DNA of 5,250 bases from an uncultured Eggerthella sp. GTDB taxonomy: Bacteria; Actinomycetota; Coriobacteriia; Coriobacteriales; Eggerthellaceae. A program made the translations under genes and the position numbers. The DNA lies in the NCBI GenBank assembly GCA_902470405.1, contig CABRGJ010000087.1, positions 1-5,250 on the forward strand, read 5' to 3'. Shown one piece after another: positions 1 through 5,250 of this stretch. How positions within the stretch are numbered: the stretch's first letter is position 1; each line of letters begins with the position of its first letter. Below the pieces are notes generated by a model. The model saw only the letters and a list, made by a program, of their open reading frames with translations, had not been told where the DNA came from and searched no databases.

Positions 1-1
1 G

Positions 2-469
2 CTTCCGCAGCTCCAGTCCACGCTTGGTCGTGTTGCTGCACGTCAGGTCGAGTGCTCTTACATCGCTCATCTCATGGTCGAATGGGTCGACGAACTCATC
101 GCAGCTCTCAAAGAGGGCGACAGCGAATACTTCCGCGCTCCCGAGCACCTTACCGGTTCCGGCACGGGCTTCTGGGAGGCGCCTCGTGGTGCTCTCTATC
201 ACACCGAGCATGTCGACAACGGTCGCATCACCGGTTACCAGATCATCATTCCTACTACCTGGAACATCGCACCTCGCAATGCTGATGGTGTTCGTGGTCC
301 TATGGAGCAGGCTCTCATCGGTACTCCGGTCGACAACGTCGATGCTCCGATCAATGCGCTTCGTACCGTTCACAGCTACGATCCGTGTACTGCTTGTGCT
401 GTTCACGTATCTGAACCTGCAACGGGCAAGCACTTCGAAACCGTTACGAGCCCTTGGGGGGTGAGGTAA
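2..469 (+). CDS. hyaB: [NiFe] hydrogenase large subunit, C-terminal part (5' end outside window)
   Basis: This is the last 155 codons of the catalytic subunit of a group 1-type uptake [NiFe] hydrogenase, which oxidises H2 at a Ni-Fe site. The reading frame is open to the left edge, so the start lies upstream. The decisive motif is D-P-C-T-A-C-A-V-H at 380-406; its two cysteines (386-388 and 395-397) are the C-terminal pair of nickel ligands, and the motif closely matches E. coli HyaB. The N-terminal RxCGxC pair is outside the window. Twenty residues follow the histidine, a C-terminal extension that a maturation protease removes after nickel insertion; such a protease is encoded at 2071-2562. 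The stop codon abuts the start codon of the cytochrome b gene, so the two are surely co-transcribed and probably translationally coupled. The membership of group 1 rests on this motif and the cytochrome neighbour; the exact subgroup cannot be told from the fragment. Confidence 0.95.
   Translation, partial: LPQLQSTLGRVAARQVECSYIAHLMVEWVDELIAALKEGDSEYFRAPEHLTGSGTGFWEAPRGALYHTEHVDNGRITGYQIIIPTTWNIAPRNADGVRGPMEQALIGTPVDNVDAPINALRTVHSYDPCTACAVHVSEPATGKHFETVTSPWGVR
407..466 (+). other. Predicted cleaved C-terminal propeptide of the hydrogenase large subunit
   Basis: These twenty codons follow the conserved histidine of the DPCxxCxxH motif. In characterised [NiFe] hydrogenases the nickel-dependent protease cuts directly after this histidine (or the equivalent arginine). 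The extension begins V-S-E-P and ends W-G-V-R, somewhat longer than the roughly 15 residues I recall for E. coli enzymes. The site is inferred by motif and not shown experimentally. Confidence 0.8.
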
Positions 470-1162
470 ATGGCACACCTCGCACATTATAAGCAGGCCC
501 ATCCACTGCCCATGAAGGTCACTCACTGGGTGAACCTCTGCTGCATGGCACTTCTTATCCTCACTGGTTTTCTGATCCATTTCCCCTTCTGGGCGGGTCT
601 GACCGGTGTTGCTCGTGGCCTCCATGTCTTCTGCGGCATGGTGCTGGTCGTTAACTGCATCCTGCGTATTGTTTTCGCATTCATGTTCCATTCTGCTCCT
701 ACGGGCGGTACGCGCAACATGGTTCGCGACTACAAGACCTACCTTCCTCAGGCAGATAACAAACATCAGCTCATTCCGTGGATCAAGTACTACTTGTTCA
801 TCAAGAAGGATCATCCACTGTCAGCGAAGCTGGGCGTGCCTCAGAAGCTCTCCTATCTCTTCGTTTGCCTGTTGATCTTCATCATGGGCTACACTGGCTT
901 CTGCCTTTGGATCCCGACTGCGTCTTGGGACTTCTTCGCTGCAGGTACTGCAGCAGTAGGCGGTATGATGTCGATGCGCATCATCCACTATTTCCTCATG
1001 TTCGTCTTCATCTGCTTCTCGATGATCCATATCTATCTGGTATTCATCGAAGGTACGGCGAATGCTAAGAACATGCTCGCTGGCAAGGAGCATGGCGGCC
1101 TGGTCTACGATCCAGAGCGTCATTGCATCGTTGGCGAAGACCACAGCGTGGGCGAGCATTAA
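470..1162 (+). CDS. hyaC: [NiFe] hydrogenase b-type cytochrome subunit
   Basis: This 230-residue integral membrane cytochrome b anchors the hydrogenase dimer and passes electrons from the small-subunit Fe-S clusters through two b hemes to the quinone pool. Four hydrophobic helices are visible at about residues 20-42, 48-72, 128-148 and 165-193. The likely heme ligands sit where the HyaC/HydC family has them: H19 in T-H-W-V-N of helix 1, H52 in helix 2, and H173 and H187 in helix 4 within R-I-I-H-Y...M-I-H-I-Y. The length fits the family. A hydrophilic loop of about 55 residues separates helices 2 and 3, and the tail after residue 195 is polar with several histidines. The ATG directly follows the stop of the large subunit gene; the G-rich run at 456-466 can serve as ribosome binding site. 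The gene is followed by structured RNA and a terminator at 1260-1293, so it appears to be the last gene of the structural operon. Confidence 0.93.
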   Translation: MAHLAHYKQAHPLPMKVTHWVNLCCMALLILTGFLIHFPFWAGLTGVARGLHVFCGMVLVVNCILRIVFAFMFHSAPTGGTRNMVRDYKTYLPQADNKHQLIPWIKYYLFIKKDHPLSAKLGVPQKLSYLFVCLLIFIMGYTGFCLWIPTASWDFFAAGTAAVGGMMSMRIIHYFLMFVFICFSMIHIYLVFIEGTANAKNMLAGKEHGGLVYDPERHCIVGEDHSVGEH

Positions 1163-1175
1163 TCTGTTCGTCTTA

Positions 1176-1243
1176 AGCCTGCCTGACAGAGACAGGCTGC
1201 ACTTCGAGGTTCTACCCGTGTGGTACGATGGCTCAGAAGTGCA
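1176..1243 (+). other. Two inverted repeats in the 3' untranslated region of the hydrogenase operon
   Basis: Two stem-loops can be drawn between the cytochrome b stop codon and the terminator. The first pairs AGCCTG (1176-1181) with CAGGCT (1193-1198). The second pairs TGCACTTC (1198-1205) with GAAGTGCA (1236-1243), an exact 8-base match enclosing a 30-base loop that holds a smaller TACC/GGTA pairing (1213-1216 with 1222-1225). Neither has a U-tract, so they are not terminators themselves. They could protect the 3' end of the mRNA or be part of a 3'-end-derived RNA. The pairing is seen in sequence; any role is speculation. Confidence 0.4.
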
Positions 1244-1259
1244 TGACCGTATGGTTATT

Positions 1260-1293
1260 GAAAGGACTCGATTCGTCGGGTCCTTTCTTTTTT
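1260..1293 (+). terminator. Intrinsic terminator after the hydrogenase cytochrome b gene
   Basis: An 11-base stem with one G-T wobble pairs 1260-1270 (GAAAGGACTCG) with 1277-1287 (CGGGTCCTTTC) around a loop of about six bases, followed directly by six T residues (1288-1293). This is a textbook Rho-independent terminator on the + strand. It lies about 100 bases after the cytochrome b stop and about 290 bases before the next gene, so it should end most transcripts of the structural hydrogenase genes. Confidence 0.9.
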
Positions 1294-1582
1294 ACTGCGC
1301 GGTAGGCTCGGGCGAGGTCAGATCTTTGCTTTTTGCAACAAAATCGGTCAAAACTGCAAGAGATTGTCGATTATACGTACAAAATAGCCCTGATCCTGCT
1401 CCAAAAATCGCGAAACAGGTACGTAAGATACTAGTTGGACGAAAAGTGAAACATGCGTACATCGCTTTGCCTGTATCATAGGAGAGAAATCTCGAGAGAT
1501 GCATTGAGGATCAAACAATATGATATAGAGCGCTGCATCAAGATAGAGAGATAGAGCGGGACATAGAGAGATAAAAGATACC
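1294..1582. other. Intergenic region, probably leader and promoter region of the next operon
   Basis: No convincing gene was found in these 289 bases on either strand; open frames crossing the region lack a ribosome binding site and recognisable protein character. Since a terminator precedes it and two + strand genes follow, a promoter is expected here. I found -10-like hexamers at 1474-1479 (TATCAT) and 1519-1524 (TATGAT), but neither has a good -35 box at the usual distance, so no promoter is called. The part around 1315-1425 is AT-rich and contains TTGCA/TGCAA (1333-1337 and 1355-1359) and two copies of the palindrome TACGTA (1374-1379 and 1420-1425), while 1480-1582 is strongly purine-rich. 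Confidence 0.5.
1525..1570 (+). repeat. Cluster of four short ATAGAG direct repeats in a purine-rich leader
   Basis: ATAGAG occurs at 1525, 1543, 1551 and 1563. With the next two bases the copies alternate: ATAGAGCG, ATAGAGAG, ATAGAGCG, ATAGAGAG. Spacing between copies is irregular (18, 8 and 12 bases). The cluster ends 13 to 46 bases before the next possible start codons, so it would lie in the 5' leader of the downstream transcript. It may be a regulator or RNA-binding site, or simple purine-rich drift; the sequence alone does not decide. Confidence 0.4.
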
Positions 1583-2047
1583 GTGAATGAAGCTAATGAC
1601 AGAGAGGTGCTGTTCGTGAAAAAAGAAGAGAAGCAAGAGAAAGCATATCGCGAAGAGCTGATGAAGGGTCTTTTGCCTATCAATCTCGGGGCACTCTTTA
1701 TGCCGCCAATCTGGGGTCCTGCGAACGGAATCTGGATCACGATCCTGTACTACCCGCTGTGGTTGTTCGCCGACAATCTATTCTATGAAGCCTTCACGAA
1801 TCCCACTACGCTCAGCGTTGTTTTCTCGATCGTGGTGGCGATCTTGCTCGCAGTCGTCACGATCGTATTTGCGCGCGTTTCGCAAGGTTATGCGTGCGAA
1901 CGCGCGATCAACATGGGCAAGACGAAGGAATGGTACATCAAGCGTCAGCGTGTCTGGGCAGTTACGATGGGTATCCTTGCTGTAGTGATGATCGCACTTG
2001 CGACCTTCTATAACCTTGCCATTCGCCCTGGTATGCCACTTGCTTAG
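1583..2047 (+). CDS. Small membrane protein of unknown function next to hydrogenase maturation protease
   Basis: I do not recognise a named family. The 154-residue product starts with a charged, Lys/Glu-rich segment (about residues 12-27), then a Pro/Gly/Trp-rich hydrophobic stretch with M-P-P-I-W-G-P (40-46) running into a first membrane segment (about 47-63), and further hydrophobic helices at about 77-97 and 123-146. A loop around 103-121 contains C-E-R-A-I-N-M-G and a basic patch before the last helix. Three helices are therefore likely. The start is uncertain: GTG at 1583 gives the longest frame, but GTG at 1616 has a better placed ribosome binding site (1601-1607) and would remove 11 residues. 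The protease gene begins 23 bases after the stop, so the two probably form one operon. A role in assembly or membrane insertion of the hydrogenase is a guess from position only. Confidence 0.8.
   Translation: MNEANDREVLFVKKEEKQEKAYREELMKGLLPINLGALFMPPIWGPANGIWITILYYPLWLFADNLFYEAFTNPTTLSVVFSIVVAILLAVVTIVFARVSQGYACERAINMGKTKEWYIKRQRVWAVTMGILAVVMIALATFYNLAIRPGMPLA
1601..1607 (+). promoter_or_regulatory. Ribosome binding site supporting the GTG start at 1616
   Basis: AGAGAGG lies eight bases before the GTG at 1616. The alternative GTG at 1583 has only a purine run ending about 12 bases upstream (1565-1570) with weaker spacing. This favours the shorter, 143-residue form of the membrane protein beginning M-K-K-E-E, though the purine-rich surroundings make the site less specific than usual. 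Confidence 0.45.
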
Positions 2048-2070
2048 GCATTGGCGGGGAAGGGTTCTCT

Positions 2071-2562
2071 ATGAAGATCGCGGTCTTTTGCGTAGGCAAT
2101 CGTTTGATGCTCGATGATGGTATTGGGCCTGCTGTTTATGATGAACTAGTTGAGCGCTATGAAATTCCTGAAAATGTCGACCTGTATGATCTTGGATGTA
2201 TGACCATGAAGCTCATTTCGAAGGTTGATGAATACGATCTGATCATCACGGTTGATGCCGTTGATGGAACAGGTGCAGAAGCTGGGACGGTGTTTCGCTA
2301 TCGGCCTGATGATCTCGCTCGTACCACCTCAGCTAAGGCTTCTCTTCACGAATTAAAACTCGTTGATCTCTTTGATGCTGCACAGCTTTTGGGTCATTCG
2401 TGTGAGGGTATTTGCTATGGTATGCAGATCGAGAATATGTCTCCTGCAGAGCTGACTGAAGGACTCACGCCGAAGGTTTTTGAGCGGCTGCCGTTCCTGA
2501 CGGAATCTGTCGTTGCTGAACTAGATCGCAGAGGTGCGAAACTCACGCCGAAACAGGTTTAA
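2071..2562 (+). CDS. hyaD: [NiFe] hydrogenase maturation protease (peptidase M52, HyaD/HybD type)
   Basis: This 163-residue cytoplasmic endopeptidase would remove the C-terminal peptide of the hydrogenase large subunit once nickel is in place. It opens with the family signature G-N-R-L-M-L-D-D-G-I-G-P (residues 9-20). The three residues that bind nickel for recognition in E. coli HybD (E16, D62, H93) have counterparts at the same numbers: D16, D62 in T-V-D-A-V-D, and H93 in S-L-H-E-L. The C-terminal part has the usual G-M-Q-I-E-N...L-T-P-K-V segment (117-136). The loop starting at D40 reads D-L-G-C-M-T where many relatives have D-G-G-T. A strong ribosome binding site, GGGGAAGGG at 2056-2064, sits six bases before the ATG. 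It is the second gene after the unknown membrane protein and ends just before a terminator. Its likely substrate is the large subunit at the left edge of the window. The symbol could equally be hybD or hupD. Confidence 0.93.
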   Translation: MKIAVFCVGNRLMLDDGIGPAVYDELVERYEIPENVDLYDLGCMTMKLISKVDEYDLIITVDAVDGTGAEAGTVFRYRPDDLARTTSAKASLHELKLVDLFDAAQLLGHSCEGICYGMQIENMSPAELTEGLTPKVFERLPFLTESVVAELDRRGAKLTPKQV

Positions 2563-2586
2563 AACGAGGGCTTAAAACGCCTTATA

Positions 2587-2620
2587 AAAACCCCATCAAC
2601 GAATTCGCCGATGGGGTTTT
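2587..2620. terminator. Bidirectional intrinsic terminator between convergent operons
   Basis: A perfect 11-base inverted repeat pairs AAAACCCCATC (2587-2597) with GATGGGGTTTT (2610-2620) around a 12-base loop. Read on the + strand the stem ends in four T; read on the minus strand it ends in five. It lies 24 bases after the maturation protease stop and 24 bases beyond the stop of the minus-strand amidase gene, so it can serve both converging transcripts. Confidence 0.9.
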
Positions 2621-2644
2621 GGGCCATCCTCTTATGTTTTCGTA

Positions 2645-4516
2645 CTATTTATAGGAGCGATGGTCTCGATAGTTGGCAAGATACTGCGTGAATTCTTTCG
2701 AAGTGTCAGAATTGCCGATGCGCCACATCTTATGATCGATGATCGTGCTCTTGAATCCGTAGTAAGAGTCGATATAGGCGATCAGCTGATCGAGTGCCTC
2801 AAGCTGGGCTTTTGGATACGCTTCGCCCGTACTGCCGTTATGGACAAGCTCGATACCAACTGAGTAGCTGTTCATGCCGTAATCATTGCTCCATGAATTA
2901 CCGACTGTGCCTCGTTTGTCATCTCGACTTTCATCGGTTACGCCGAATTTCACATTATGTCCTGCAGTTCCCCAGCCAGCATGATGCGCGATCTGGTCGA
3001 GCGGAACACATTGCACGATCGTGCCGTCCTTGCCGATTACGAAGTGTGCTGCAACGAGCTTTCCGTTGCTTGCCCAGCCATTGATGACATTCTGCGGGGT
3101 CCCGCCGCCTTCGGTATCATGGATCACGATGTACTTTTGATATTGGGCAGTCTTTGTGCCGTGAGAGAATTGCGAGCGGATGTCTTGGATGATATTGGCT
3201 TGTACCCAGACACCATTAGCGCCAACATAATACTTTCCGCCGTCGACCCAAGCATTGGTAGCCATTGCACCATCGGAGCCAAGCCAGTACCATTTGCCGT
3301 TGTCTTTGAGCCAGCCAGTTTGCATGACACCATTTGCATCCGCGTAGAACCAGGTTCCTCCGAATTTCTGCCAGCCTGTGAGCGTGTTGCCGCTTGTATC
3401 TTTCAAAATGACGTTATCGCCCTCAAAGATGCCGATGGTTGTGATCGCACCTGACGAAGATGCGTAGCCGCATGCATTGCCATCGAACTTTATTTGACAA
3501 TTAGCTTGCATGGCCCCACTTGAAGTGAAGGAATACAGCGCACCGTTGATGGTTGCCTTCGCATTCGCGAGCATCAAAGCATCCTTGTCAGCTTGCAGCC
3601 AATACCATTTACCGCCACTCTTAAGCCAACCGGTTTTGAGCGCACCTGACGAAGTCGCATAATACCAGCCCTCAGAGAGCTGTACCCATTTGTTTGCGCA
3701 CATCGCGCCTGAGGTGTTTGAGATATACCAAGAAGCGCCCACGTTATACTTACCAGTTTTCATAGCACCGTTCGAGGGATCGAGGTAGTACCATTTACCA
3801 CTACTCTTGAGCCATCCTGTGGTCATGGCACCCGAGCTTTTGTAGTAATACCAGGTGTCTTCTTCCCGGTTCCAACCGGTCTTCATTGCGCCTGATGCGG
3901 TAAGGAAGTATGTTGCATTCCCGATCGTACGCTTGCCAACAGCCATCTTGTCGCTCGAAGGATCAAGGTAGTACCATTTACCACCAGTTTTGACCCAACC
4001 GCTCTTCAGCGCTCCAGATTGGCTGGCATAGTACCAATCGCCTTCGGATTTGAACCAACCGCTCTTCATGTCACCGTTGGTCGGGTCGAGGTAATACTTG
4101 ACGTTTTTGATGGTCTTCCAGCCCGTTTGCATCTTTCCGTTTGAAGGGTCAAGGTAATACCACTTATTCTTCACTTTCTTCCAGCCCTGAGCCATCGCAC
4201 CTGACTGTTCGAAGTAGTACCATGCACCGTCTGTTTCGAGCCATCCAGTTTTCATGATGGCAGTGCTCGGATCAAGGTAATAGATCTTGTTGTTTATCTT
4301 CGCAAAACCAGTGATCGCATCCTCGTCAACGAGATACTTCCATCCAGCAGAAGTTTTCTCCCAGCTGCCTGTTGCAGGTTCGCTGATGGAGGGATCTTGA
4401 GAGGTGCTTTCATTGTCGGCATGCGCTGGTAGAGAGGTAAAACTTACGCAGAGCATCAAGATGAATGCGAGGCCGATCGCAATAGGGAAGGTCTTGCGGA
4501 GAGTTTTTAGATTCAT
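2645..4516 (-). CDS. Secreted N-acetylmuramoyl-L-alanine amidase with cell-wall-binding repeats
   Basis: This 623-residue exported peptidoglycan hydrolase would cut the bond between N-acetylmuramic acid and L-alanine of the stem peptide. A signal peptide is clear: basic start, hydrophobic core at about 11-27, and A-H-A before D34 as the likely cleavage site. Residues 50-440 are 19 choline-binding-type (CW_binding) repeats with the G-W...W-Y-Y...SGAM pattern. The C-terminal third (about 460-613) is an Amidase_2 (PGRP/T7 lysozyme-like) domain: zinc ligands are probably H466 in V-I-H-D-T-E-G, H595 in I-D-H-K-M-W, and D604 in S-D-T-S-K-E-F; E556 in G-I-E-L-V matches a conserved acidic residue. 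The ATG has AGAAAAGG six bases upstream. It lies 32 bases after a membrane protein gene on the same strand, with no terminator between them. It is probably an autolysin for wall turnover or cell separation; the wall ligand is not known. No phage genes are nearby, so a phage endolysin is less likely. Confidence 0.93.
   Translation of the reverse strand: MNLKTLRKTFPIAIGLAFILMLCVSFTSLPAHADNESTSQDPSISEPATGSWEKTSAGWKYLVDEDAITGFAKINNKIYYLDPSTAIMKTGWLETDGAWYYFEQSGAMAQGWKKVKNKWYYLDPSNGKMQTGWKTIKNVKYYLDPTNGDMKSGWFKSEGDWYYASQSGALKSGWVKTGGKWYYLDPSSDKMAVGKRTIGNATYFLTASGAMKTGWNREEDTWYYYKSSGAMTTGWLKSSGKWYYLDPSNGAMKTGKYNVGASWYISNTSGAMCANKWVQLSEGWYYATSSGALKTGWLKSGGKWYWLQADKDALMLANAKATINGALYSFTSSGAMQANCQIKFDGNACGYASSSGAITTIGIFEGDNVILKDTSGNTLTGWQKFGGTWFYADANGVMQTGWLKDNGKWYWLGSDGAMATNAWVDGGKYYVGANGVWVQANIIQDIRSQFSHGTKTAQYQKYIVIHDTEGGGTPQNVINGWASNGKLVAAHFVIGKDGTIVQCVPLDQIAHHAGWGTAGHNVKFGVTDESRDDKRGTVGNSWSNDYGMNSYSVGIELVHNGSTGEAYPKAQLEALDQLIAYIDSYYGFKSTIIDHKMWRIGNSDTSKEFTQYLANYRDHRSYK
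3197..4369 (-). repeat. Nineteen degenerate cell-wall-binding repeats with a three-repeat superperiod
   Basis: The region encodes 19 consecutive units of 20-22 residues (amidase residues 50-440). They group in threes: units beginning at residues 50, 111, 173, 234 and 296 are alike and lie 61-62 residues apart (most later ones read G-K-W-Y-Y-L-D-P or similar), each followed by a second type with K-I/T-I-x-N and a third type ending W-Y-Y...SGAL/M. The fifth triplet (296-360) is the most degenerate, and the last four units (361-440) do not keep the order. At DNA level this gives imperfect tandem repeats of about 185 bases, visible as recurring GTAGTACCATTTACCAC-like strings. Confidence 0.85.
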
Positions 4517-4522
4517 GTGATA

Positions 4523-4530
4523 CCTTTTCT
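4523..4530 (-). promoter_or_regulatory. Ribosome binding site of the amidase gene
   Basis: On the minus strand AGAAAAGG stands six bases before the ATG at 4516. It lies within the 32-base gap between the membrane protein gene and the amidase gene and supports this start, which also gives a complete signal peptide. Confidence 0.6.
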
Positions 4531-4548
4531 TCGGGGCGATCGTGTTTC

Positions 4549-5250
4549 TTAATCACGCTCGAGCAAATAGGACGTGGCAGTGGAGACATCAAGGGACTCA
4601 GTTACAAGAACAGGCTCTTCTTCTGCTACAGGTGTGGATACCGGCGCTTTTGCGGATGCGGAAGGCGCTTCGAGGGTCGCTGCAGTGAGCGTCTTGTGAC
4701 CTTCGAGCGGGATGAGAAAGTCGAAGATCGGAAGGATCCTATTGAATAAAGCGATGATGACGCCAACAAAGAGCGCGGAGATGATCGTCCCTTCACGTAC
4801 GCCGAACAAGCCGCCCATCACGAAGAGGGAGATTGCTGCGCCGATCACCGTTTGGGATGTATCAAAGGCAACTTTTAGCTTGGGGAAGGGAAGCTTGGTC
4901 GCACTTGCGATAGCGAGCACCACACCTTCGCCAGGGAGTGTAAGAATAGATGCTTTGACCTGCAAGAATATACCAAAAGCAGTCATGAAGCATCCGAGTG
5001 CCATATAGAAGAACTCAAAACCATAATTTGGCATCGGGATGGAATTGCAGACAGGGACGAAAAGGTCGATCATCGCTGAAAATACAAAGACGAAGACCAC
5101 CTGGAGCCATTGAATGGGTTGAAAATTGCGGCGTAGGATAGCTACTTGAATAAGGATGAGCAGCACATTAAAAAGGAAGGTCCATACTCCTATGCTCCAT
5201 ACGGTTGCGAAGCTCAGCACCGCAGGTATACATGAGATAGGCGACGTGCC
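4549..5250 (-). CDS. YczE/YitT-like (DUF6198-like) membrane protein, 5' end outside window
   Basis: This multi-pass membrane protein belongs to the YczE/YitT-like group, whose function is not established. The frame is open to the right edge: codons before the GTG at 5220 read G-T-S-P-I-S-C-I-P-A, which matches the family's G-T-S-P-I-S motif, so 5220 is not the real start and the gene continues beyond the window. Counting from 5220, hydrophobic helices lie at about residues 9-29, 39-58, 67-88, 124-140 and 144-163. Further family marks are L-P-G-E-G (95-99), a T-K-L-P-F...F-D segment, and G-V-R-E-G-T-I-I-S-A-L (140-150). After the last helix comes an unusual tail of about 50 residues rich in Ala, Ser, Pro, Glu and Val that looks disordered. 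The amidase gene follows 32 bases downstream on the same strand, so the two are likely co-transcribed from a promoter outside the window. Confidence 0.88.
   Translation of the reverse strand, partial: GTSPISCIPAVLSFATVWSIGVWTFLFNVLLILIQVAILRRNFQPIQWLQVVFVFVFSAMIDLFVPVCNSIPMPNYGFEFFYMALGCFMTAFGIFLQVKASILTLPGEGVVLAIASATKLPFPKLKVAFDTSQTVIGAAISLFVMGGLFGVREGTIISALFVGVIIALFNRILPIFDFLIPLEGHKTLTAATLEAPSASAKAPVSTPVAEEEPVLVTESLDVSTATSYLLERD

Noticed and set aside
24..464. Long open frame in another phase over the hydrogenase large subunit
   Set aside because: It overlaps the hydrogenase frame throughout, and the Ser/Arg/Leu-rich product has no recognisable features; the hydrogenase motifs settle the true frame.
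1062..1481. Open frame running from within cytochrome b into the intergenic region
   Set aside because: It starts inside a real gene, crosses the terminator at 1260-1293, lacks a ribosome binding site and shows no protein-like pattern.
1474..1524. Possible promoters with -10 boxes TATCAT (1474) or TATGAT (1519)
   Set aside because: No acceptable -35 hexamer 16-18 bases upstream of either, so they are mentioned only in the intergenic entry.
1525..1570. ATAGAG cluster as a CRISPR-like or mobile-element repeat
   Set aside because: Units are only 6-8 bases with irregular spacing, and there are no spacers of uniform length, terminal inverted repeats or transposase.
1292..1740. Minus-strand open frames in the intergenic region (1292-1504 and 1348-1740)
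   Set aside because: No ribosome binding site or recognisable domain; the longer one overlaps the start of the + strand membrane protein gene.
2957..3454. 165-residue + strand open frame opposite the amidase
   Set aside because: It is the antisense shadow of the cell-wall-binding repeats and amidase domain, which are unmistakable on the minus strand.
4712..5008. 98-residue + strand open frame opposite the YczE-like gene
   Set aside because: It is the reverse complement of conserved family segments of the membrane protein and has no independent support.
5160..5220. GTG at 5220 as the true start of the membrane protein
   Set aside because: The frame stays open to the right edge, and the upstream codons encode the G-T-S-P-I-S motif expected inside this family, so the real start is outside the window.

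Overview
The window most likely comes from an anaerobic Gram-positive actinobacterium, probably of the class Coriobacteriia. The evidence for this is moderate GC content, a group 1-type [NiFe] hydrogenase with its own cytochrome b, and a secreted amidase carrying many choline-binding-type cell-wall repeats. The assignment is inference from gene content, not from a marker gene.

Bases 2-1293 hold the end of a membrane-bound hydrogenase operon on the + strand. First comes the C-terminal part of the large (catalytic) subunit, including its last nickel-binding motif and the peptide removed during maturation. A four-helix cytochrome b subunit that would pass electrons from H2 to the quinone pool follows directly. 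After a structured stretch of about 100 bases, a strong intrinsic terminator ends this unit at 1260-1293.

Bases 1294-1582 are noncoding as far as can be judged and include a purine-rich leader with four copies of an ATAGAG motif. A second + strand unit follows (1583-2562): a small membrane protein of unknown function and, 23 bases later, an M52-family hydrogenase maturation protease. This protease would trim the large subunit encoded at the left edge. The maturation enzyme and the unknown protein are therefore near the structural genes but apparently transcribed separately from them, or only by read-through.

A terminator at 2587-2620 that can work in both directions separates the hydrogenase region from two convergent minus-strand genes. 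Read in their own direction, these are a YczE/YitT-like (DUF6198-like) membrane protein, cut off by the right edge of the window, and, 32 bases downstream, a 623-residue secreted N-acetylmuramoyl-L-alanine amidase. The amidase has a signal peptide, 19 cell-wall-binding repeats arranged in a three-repeat superperiod, and a C-terminal zinc amidase domain. No tRNA, rRNA, CRISPR array, insertion sequence or phage gene was seen.
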